A stretch of DNA of 13,137 nucleotides from Saccoglossus kowalevskii. Lineage: Eukaryota; Hemichordata; Enteropneusta; Harrimaniidae. Positions 7,791-13,137 of the stretch are shown here, in pieces. The stretch is from assembly GCF_000003605.2 (NCBI RefSeq), contig NW_003158235.1, positions 108,616 to 121,752 of the forward strand. The letters are read 5' to 3'. The notes under the pieces were generated by a model, which was given only the letters and a program-made list of their open reading frames with translations, did no database searches and had not been told where the DNA came from. The position numbers and the translations under genes are program-made. The first letter of the stretch is position 1, and the number at the start of each line of letters is the position of its first letter.

Positions 7791-10700
7791 GTGAGTATTA
7801 TTTTCCAGTACTAGTACGGTACCTTCAGTATTGTTTACCTTTTTTAATGCCCTAAATGGTAGATTTAGCTATACTTTTTCTCTGCAGGGATGGGATGATG
7901 TTAGTTTCCATGGTTCTGATCAGATTCCAACTCCAAACATTGATGAGTTGGCTTACAGTGGTGTATTATTACATAACTACTATGTACAACCAATTTGTAC
8001 ACCAACAAGAAGTGCTCTCATGACAGGAAGACATCCCATACATACTGGTCAGTTGGTGTAAAAGGGCATATTCAGCCCTTCTTGTCACTCTAATCTGATG
8101 AAATATAGCTTTAACAAAATATAACGCTCACAATTCGTGGGATTAAAGTCTAATACTGCCTCTTTTCAGACAAATATTTACATATATGTGCCAATAAGAT
8201 TAATGAAATGTTCCTTTGCTCTGAAAATTCAGACCATTATAAACTTTGAGTGGAGGTAAGTTCTGCAAAGAAAATTAAGAAAATGATTTCATCCATAACT
8301 GGTTTTTAGTATACCGGTAATTATAATAAAGGAAAAATGGTTAATTTTGTAGTTGAAAGTAAAATATAACCTGTATATCTCAAAAATAAAATGTATGAAA
8401 CATATGAAGAATAGAGCGTTTGGTGTAAAAAAAACTAAAATGAATATTTTAGTTATGTTACCATGATAACCATTATACATGTATATGTCTTGATGGCACT
8501 AGTATGCTACCATGCTCTAAACTTTCAACTCATTTATTTACTTCAGAGGTTATAGATGAAATCATTTCAATTTTTCCACAACAGTTGTCGTCAAGAATGA
8601 AGATGGAAAGTTGAATATCTAGAGAATGAAAACTGTAAATCCCATTCTCCTGCCTTTGTGGAGCTCTTTCATCTAAAGCATTATGTTGTTATGTAGCCAG
8701 AAAACTTTAAAAACATAAAATGTATTAAATGTTATGACGGTAATGAAGATTTACTTTAATTTACTGTGGTTGGTAGCAATGTCTAAATGCCTTTCCTAAT
8801 AATATATCTTTCTTGCAGGTCTTCAACACAGTGTTATCGTTGCTCCTCAGCCCTATGGGTTGCGCCCAAATGAGACAACAATGGCTGAATATCTGAAGCC
8901 ACTAGGATATTACACATATGGTTGGCAAGGTAGCATGTGACCAATAGTATGCTTTGTAGTTACTGTAGCTTTTGGAACATTAATATACCAGTATATACAT
9001 TTTGACAAATGATATAATGTGTTAGTTTTTCATTACAGTGGCATCTGGGATTTTTTGCAAAGGAATACACCCCAACGTATCGTGGATTTGATAGTTTCTA
9101 TGGTTACTATTGTGGCCATGAAGATTATTGGGATCATACTGTACACTGGGTAAAATATAAATTCTAAAGTAGGTAAAAAATGTTTCACTGTGGAGGGGGC
9201 GGGGCTGGTAGATTCTTTAACATATGACCATGTACCTAAATATCCAAATTAGTGTTCAAAAGTGGCTGCATTCTAGCAACCTGACCTGTTCTAGTAAGAC
9301 ACGCTATAATTGAATGATGTACAATTTCATACTTCTACATTACTATAAAACACCAAAAAACAAACAAGAGACAATGCAAGTCAAAATCACTTTATGCTTT
9401 GAATCATTATTATGAGTGATTTTCATTGCACCATGCAAGTAAATACTTGTATTGCAGTGATAAAAAATGCTATCATCAGACAATTTGGTTTTCTCATTCG
9501 ATCACACACAGACTAGTGTTTAGCATGCGCATTACCACGCTTGGTGTGAAATATCAGTCAGTGTTATTGTATGATAAATGTAGCTACTTGTGAATGATAT
9601 GCACCAATGTCATGAGATGAAATATGTAATTTTACACAGGGTAAATACTGGGGATTTGATCTGCATAAAAATATGGATGTAGATTGGCCAACTTTTGGTG
9701 AATACAGCACAGAACTCTTTACAACACATGCTGAGAAAATCATTTCAAATCACCCATCTGACAAGGTGAGTTTACAGTGTGGTGTGGTTATCTGAATGCC
9801 TTTCCCTCAACTATCTTGTTGCCATTACATCAAATGTTCACAAGTTCTGGTGTATTGTCTGGCACAAATACTCTATAATGCTATACGGGTTTTCTGATGC
9901 ATTGGTTCAAATTACATATTTATATGGTACATACAGTTTGTTAGTGTGTGTATTGTTGTGAATGTAAGTAAAGGGAAATTCTGCAACAAGGTTTTCAATA
10001 TTTATGGGTTTAACAAAATCAAAAGCAAAAAATCAACTGCCATAGTGATTGCATCATGAAACTGTAAACAATGTGAATCAATGAAGCTATACTCTGTTTA
10101 CTGCTAATCACAGTTCAATTCACGGATAAAAAAAAGTTCCGGAAACAGGTTTTAATGATTTTCATTAAAAGAGACATAATACATCAGTGGTAAAAAAATT
10201 TGAGATTTTGATTTTGGAAAACCCAGAAATGTTGAAAATCTTTTTACAGAACTTCCTGTTACCTCTGTATGCACAGCAATACACATGCCCACTAATTTTT
10301 CCTGGGTTTCATCAAAACCTCTTCATTTTTCTTTCACACACCCCTGCTAAATCAAACTCCAAAGTATACTCAAAGTCTACCAACATTACTTACACTTTAT
10401 TAATGTTTTACTGTTATTTCACCATTTTCCCAGCCATTATTTTTATACCTAGCTCACCAAGCTGTACACAGTGGTAATGAAAAGAGTCCATTGCAAGCTC
10501 CGTACAAGTATACAAGTAGATTTCCATATATACAAGATGAGAGAAGAAGAACATTTGCAGGTCCTTTGAATATTTCTAATCATTTCCATGCATGGTATAT
10601 AACAATATAAATTGGGTTGGATTTGACTATATCATAATAGGTATTTCAAAACCTATTTGATAACTTGCATTCCAATTGTTTCAAGCTACATTTTTTCATA

Positions 10701-13137
10701 TATTATTTGATTATTATTAGTCTTCAATCAATTTGAAGTGAATTTTTTTTGTTCAACTCCTCAGCAATGGTGTCTGCATTAGATGACTCAGTTGGCAATG
10801 TTACAAGAACATTAAAAGAAACTGGACTGTACGACAATTCTGTTATTATATTCAGCACAGACAATGGAGGACCTCCAGCTGGGTTTGACATGAACTATGC
10901 ATCTAACTGGCCACTGAGGGGGACTAAGGCAACATTATGGGAGGGTGGCATACGAGGAGATGGATTTGTTCATAGTCCTTTGCTGGAAAAGGCAAGTCGA
11001 ATATCATTGGATCTGGTGCATGTTTGTGATTGGATGCCCACTGTTTATTATTTAGCTGGCGGCAATATGTCTGCTTTACCAAGCAATTTAGATGGTTTCA
11101 ATGTGTGGGATACCCTCTCAAGGTATGTACCTGAACTGTAGGAATTTTAAATAGATAAACTGTATGTGATAATATAGAATGTACATGTATTAATATGAGC
11201 CAGACTATTTTGAACTGTACAGTATTTTTTACCATATTTTACTCCACTGTCATCAAAGATGAGAGAGCTATGTAGGTGATTTTTGTTGTCGTTAGTCAAT
11301 TCTATTTTTAAGTTCTTCTTTAAAACTACTAGCTCAATTGCTTTTATACTTGGTTTGTATGATTTCTTCATTTTGTGATGATAGCAAATATTTTTGTAAT
11401 TTTTGTCAAAATTGCTAATTTTGAATTGAAAACTACTACTTGTTGGAATACAGCGTGATTATGATAATTTTTGCTTATTTACAGAGGTGAACCTTCTCCT
11501 AGAACAGAAATTCTCCATAATATTGATCCAATACAAAATACTGCAGCGCTAAGAGTTGGCGAATACAAGATTATTATAGGAGAAGCATATGGGAATAAAT
11601 GGAATGGATGGTATAAACCTGAAGAATACTCACGACTAGGTACTGCTACTAGGTTTTTCATGTTATACCAGTCTTGGATGACCACAGGATATTTCATGTA
11701 CTATTACTTCATTACTCTTCAATGATACTTGTTACATAGATGCTCTAGAACAATCAAAAGCTTTGATTAATTTAAATAATAATGTGTGCATATTAATCAA
11801 CTAATTTGCATAATTAGTTAATTTTTGGTTTTTACAGTGATATCGCATGTACTAATAATTCCATTTCAATGAATCTTGGTACATAAATGTCCTAGAACAA
11901 TGCACAGACCTGATTAGTTTTGGGTTAAAATCAGTGCATATTAACTACCTAATTTGCATAATTACCCAATTTTTGGCTTTTACACTGATATCACATGTAC
12001 TAATTATTCCATTTCAATGACACTTGGTACATTTATGCTCCAGGACAATGCACAGACCCGCCCAGTTTTAGGTTAAAATCAGATCATATTAATTACTTAA
12101 TAATTTGCATAATAAATCATAATTTTTGGTTCTAATCACATTTCAATGAAACTTGGTACATAGATGGTCTGTGATAGTACTTATCTTAATTCAATGAATC
12201 TTGGTACATATGTACTCTAACACAATGTGATGATCAAATTAGTTTTAGGTTCATATACATCTATAATAATTTACTTTTCTGTTTTCCAATAATTTAATTA
12301 GGATTAATCATCACATTATAATGAAACTTTCACCCTGAAACAATTTGGTTCATTGAGGTAATCCACAGACATGATTAGTTTAATGTTGATGAACATGCAT
12401 ATTGATTATCTCAAATAGCAGACAAAAATTAGTTGCCAAGCTTTTTGTTTTGAAAAGCAAATCTTAAATTTTGAATTAATTTTAATGTGTCTCCAATACT
12501 CTCAGCACACGGGAGTTCTTTGTAAGCTTTCTTTGATTAGACCTTTTTTTTCTCGAACTGCTTAACAGATAGATTTCAATTAAACTTGATACATAGATGG
12601 TCTGAGATAATGCACAGACCTGATTAGTTTTGGGTTGCAATCTTTACAGATTAATTGCCTAATTTGCATATTTATTAGCCAATTTCAAGCCTGGAATATT
12701 ATCAAGATACAAGTAATTATAGCAATAATGATTTTACTGTGTGTTGTCATATGCCGTATCCCGTATCGGCTTAATGAAGTCATTACCATATAACAAGGCT
12801 TGTGTTCATACACATGTTAAGTTTCATTTATTGCAGAGAAAAAGAACTTCCCTGTATTGCATAATCCAAGAGCTGATGTTGTTCAATGTGGAGAAAAACC
12901 TGCAAATGCATCAACTAATTGTAAACCAACCAAGAATCCATGTCTGTATAATGTTATCAATGACCCATGTGAATATCATAACATAGCTGATAAGTACCCA
13001 GGTAAGAAACCATGTCTGTATAATGTTATCAATGACCCATATGAATATCATAACATAGATGATAAATACCCAGGTAAGAAACCAATTCTATATAATGTTA
13101 TCAATGACCCATGTGAATATCATAACATAGCTGATAT
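7683..13137 (+). CDS. Arylsulfatase B/I/J-like sulfatase, nine exons, 3' end outside window
   Basis: This is a type I sulfatase expected to hydrolyse sulfate esters, probably on glycosaminoglycan-like sugars, in lysosomes or outside the cell. Joining 7683-7790, 7888-8047, 8819-8929, 9039-9149, 9640-9765, 10434-10560, 10765-11122, 11485-11639 and 12837-13001 gives about 473 residues if one surplus G in exon 3 is ignored. In order it has a signal peptide (about 1-21), ILADDLGWDD with two metal-binding Asp (34, 35), and CTPTR with the Cys converted to formylglycine (73). Then come GKWHLG (about 125-130), AVHSG (His 217), STDNGG (Asp 280, Asn 281) and [12 protein letters not shown] (Lys 302). These correspond to human ARSB D53, D54, C91, K145/H147, H242, D300/N301 and K318. 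[11 protein letters not shown] follows. Human ARSB has 533 residues, so a C-terminal part is missing beyond the window. The frameshift at 8920-8921 makes the gene as given non-functional unless it is a sequence error. B, I and J types cannot be separated here. Confidence 0.9.
7888..8047 (+). CDS. Arylsulfatase exon 2: formylglycine motif
   Basis: The exon follows TTTTTCTCTGCAG and starts GWDDVSFHG, continuing the metal site. It ends in [13 protein letters not shown] then RHPIHTG. This fits the sulfatase signature C-x-P-[STA]-R-x-x-[LM]-[LM]-[TA]-G. Thr replaces the usual Ser of CxPSR, which the signature allows. The donor is G|GTCAGT, phase 1. Reading through the donor meets TAA soon after (8059-8061). 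Confidence 0.92.
8048..8818 (+). other. Arylsulfatase intron 2
   Basis: A 771-bp phase-1 intron with donor GTCAGT and acceptor TTTCTTGCAG. It is AT-rich; no coding block or recognisable repeat was seen. Confidence 0.8.
8819..8929 (+). CDS. Arylsulfatase exon 3, carries a +1 frameshift
   Basis: Joined to exon 2 it completes HTG and reads [20 protein letters not shown], then [13 protein letters not shown]. This aligns with human ARSB HTGLQHQI and the helix before GKWHLG. The last codons should read V-G-K before the intron, which would need ATATGTTGGCAAG. The sequence has ATATGGTTGGCAAG, one G too many at 8920-8921. As written the frame becomes GWQ and meets a TGA early in exon 4. The donor AAG|GTAGCA is good. 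NET (residue 107) is a potential N-glycosylation site. Confidence 0.85.
8920..8921 (+). other. Surplus G: frameshift before catalytic GKWHLG
   Basis: Exon 2 enforces phase 1 at the start of exon 3, and exon 4 needs phase 0 to read [12 protein letters not shown]. Exon 3 is 111 bp where 110 is needed. Removing one G of the GG here restores V-G-K-W-H-L-G exactly. No alternative GT donor in the exon fixes the phase. It is either a sequencing/assembly error or a genuine null mutation. Confidence 0.8.
9039..9149 (+). CDS. Arylsulfatase exon 4: WHLG motif
   Basis: After CATTACAG the exon reads [20 protein letters not shown], then [17 protein letters not shown] (37 codons). Human ARSB has [33 protein letters not shown] in the same place, so the TP-x-RGFD and EDY landmarks match. 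His 128 of WHLG is an active-site residue. The donor is GTAAAA, phase 0. Confidence 0.9.
9150..9639 (+). other. Arylsulfatase intron 4
   Basis: A 490-bp phase-0 intron with donor GTAAAATA and acceptor ATTTTACACAG. It contains a short G-rich patch (GGAGGGGGCGGGGC near 9193) and otherwise nothing recognised. Confidence 0.8.
9640..9765 (+). CDS. Arylsulfatase exon 5: GFDLH segment
   Basis: The exon reads [20 protein letters not shown], then [22 protein letters not shown] (42 codons, phase 0 at both ends). It matches the family's GFDLH, YST-x-x-x-T-x-x-A and I-x-NHP-x-K landmarks that precede the PLFLYLA strand. The donor is AAG|GTGAGT. Confidence 0.9.
9766..10433 (+). other. Arylsulfatase intron 5
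   Basis: A 668-bp phase-0 intron with donor GTGAGT and acceptor CACCATTTTCCCAG. Open frames inside it (9779-9961 and 10187-10477) have no homology; the second runs into exon 6 in a different frame. Confidence 0.8.
10434..10560 (+). CDS. Arylsulfatase exon 6: [14 protein letters not shown] segment
   Basis: The exon was found from homology, not from an open frame. It reads [20 protein letters not shown], then [22 protein letters not shown]. Human ARSB has [21 protein letters not shown] at the same place. His 217 matches the active-site His 242. The exon ends in phase 1 with a weaker donor, CAG|GTCCTT, and joins to exon 7 to form the Ala-Ala-Met of TFAAMV. Confidence 0.9.
10765..11122 (+). CDS. 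Arylsulfatase exon 7: DNGG metal site and catalytic lysine
   Basis: After TCAACTCCTCAG the exon reads [20 protein letters not shown], then [16 protein letters not shown] with metal ligands Asp 280 and Asn 281. [20 protein letters not shown] follows, with Lys 302 as the sulfate-binding lysine. It continues through [15 protein letters not shown] to [12 protein letters not shown]. All the family's central landmarks are present. NVT and NMS are possible glycosylation sites. The donor is AG|GTATGT, phase 2. Confidence 0.95.
11123..11484 (+). other. Arylsulfatase intron 7
   Basis: A 362-bp phase-2 intron with donor GTATGTAC and acceptor TTGCTTATTTACAG. No internal feature was recognised; an open frame on the minus strand (11147-11371) has no homology. 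Confidence 0.8.
11485..11639 (+). CDS. Arylsulfatase exon 8: [12 protein letters not shown] segment
   Basis: The split AGA codon gives Arg, then [20 protein letters not shown], then [20 protein letters not shown] and [14 protein letters not shown]-x-E-x-LHNIDP and the AA-x-R-x-G-x-(W/Y)K strand are typical of ARSB/I/J. The donor CTAG|GTACTG, phase 1, was chosen because exon 9 requires phase 1. A second GT at 11653 would be phase 2 and would not join. Reading on without splicing reaches a stop at 11723-11725. Confidence 0.88.
11720..12690 (+). repeat. Diverged ~148-bp tandem repeats filling intron 8
   Basis: The core CAATGA(A/T)ACTTGGTACATA recurs with variation at about 11720, 11867, 12015, 12144, 12192, 12319 and 12577. 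The first intervals are 147, 148 and 129 bp; later copies are shortened or interrupted. Fuller units share AATGCACAGACCTGATTAG, then GTTAAAATCAG, then CATATTAA-T-AC-TAATTTGCATAA and AATTTTTGG. Four copies keep the octamer ATTTGCAT (11804, 11952, 12103, 12662). The array makes up most of the 1197-bp intron 8 (11640-12836). It looks like old satellite or internal repeats of an element. Confidence 0.75.
12837..13001 (+). CDS. Arylsulfatase exon 9: C-terminal subdomain, truncated by window or splice
   Basis: After TTTCATTTATTGCAG the exon completes Glu (G+AG). It then reads [20 protein letters not shown], then [18 protein letters not shown] and [16 protein letters not shown]. The last part corresponds to the family's LF(N/D)I-x-x-DP-x-E-x-x-(D/N)L-x-x-x-YP strand pair. 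A consensus donor CAG|GTAAGA follows at 13001/13002 in phase 1. A downstream exon starting AT would give the common YPD. The frame is also open through the donor, so a longer exon is possible. NAST is a potential glycosylation site. Confidence 0.85.
12932..13137 (+). repeat. 72-bp (24-codon) tandem repeat of exon 9 end, each full unit with a splice donor
   Basis: Unit 1 (12932-13003) is repeated at 13004-13075 and again from 13076, which is cut by the window end. Units 1 and 2 differ at 4 of 72 positions; unit 3 differs from unit 1 at 5 of 62. All units stay in the arylsulfatase frame with no stop, encoding K[23 protein letters not shown]. Units 1 and 2 each end in CAG|GTAAGA. No acceptor lies between units. 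Of the two Cys in unit 1, unit 2 lacks the second (Tyr) and unit 3 lacks the first (Ile). Confidence 0.9.

Noticed and set aside
10187-10477. 96-codon plus-strand open frame
   Set aside because: It overlaps arylsulfatase exon 6 in a different frame and has no homology; the exon 6 frame gives [14 protein letters not shown].
11479-11697. 72-codon minus-strand open frame
   Set aside because: Antisense shadow of arylsulfatase exon 8.
11641-11725. Read-through of exon 8 as the true C-terminus
   Set aside because: The added residues lack family similarity, whereas splicing at 11639 joins exon 9 in phase and continues the conserved C-terminal subdomain.
12741-12986. 81-codon plus-strand open frame over exon 9
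   Set aside because: It is in another frame from the homologous [13 protein letters not shown] reading and shows no motif.
12932-13137. CRISPR-like array at the right end
   Set aside because: The units are contiguous coding repeats without spacers, in a eukaryotic gene.

Overview
The window is eukaryotic and almost certainly metazoan. It is AT-rich, its protein-coding information is broken into short exons bounded by GT/AG introns, and both recognisable host genes belong to animal families. An arylsulfatase B/I/J-type sulfatase and a CPSF6/CPSF7-type pre-mRNA 3'-end processing factor next to decayed DNA transposons suggest a marine invertebrate. The sequence alone does not fix the phylum.

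Left part (1-4109): a CPSF6/7-like gene starts on the minus strand at 4109. Its first coding exon is 20 codons (4050-4109) and is followed by a good splice donor, so the gene runs leftwards and everything from 4049 to 1 is probably its first intron. That presumed intron carries a dead hAT-superfamily transposase in the opposite orientation (about 958-2531), with homology blocks in all three frames. A small CpG-rich patch around 4070-4190 marks the CPSF-like promoter/5' UTR.

Middle part (4110-7682): AT-rich intergenic DNA with two CACGTG E-boxes, a probable LINE 3' tail on the minus strand near 4626-4650, some small inverted repeats, and no supported gene.

Right part (7683-13137): a multi-exon arylsulfatase on the plus strand, which leaves the window unfinished. 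Nine exons can be placed with consistent splice phases, giving about 473 residues. They include a signal peptide, the CTPTR formylglycine motif, the DNGG metal site and the catalytic lysine/histidine segments. Two things stand out. First, exon 3 has one extra G (8920-8921) that breaks the frame just before the catalytic GKWHLG motif. Second, the 3' end of exon 9 is tandemly repeated in 72-bp (24-codon) units. The two complete units each end in the same CAG|GTAAGA splice donor, and the reading frame stays open through all units to the window edge. Intron 8 is largely an array of diverged ~148-bp repeats, four of which carry an ATTTGCAT octamer.

The two host genes diverge from an intergenic region of about 3.5 kb. 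Nothing suggests a shared pathway: one product is nuclear, the other secreted or lysosomal.
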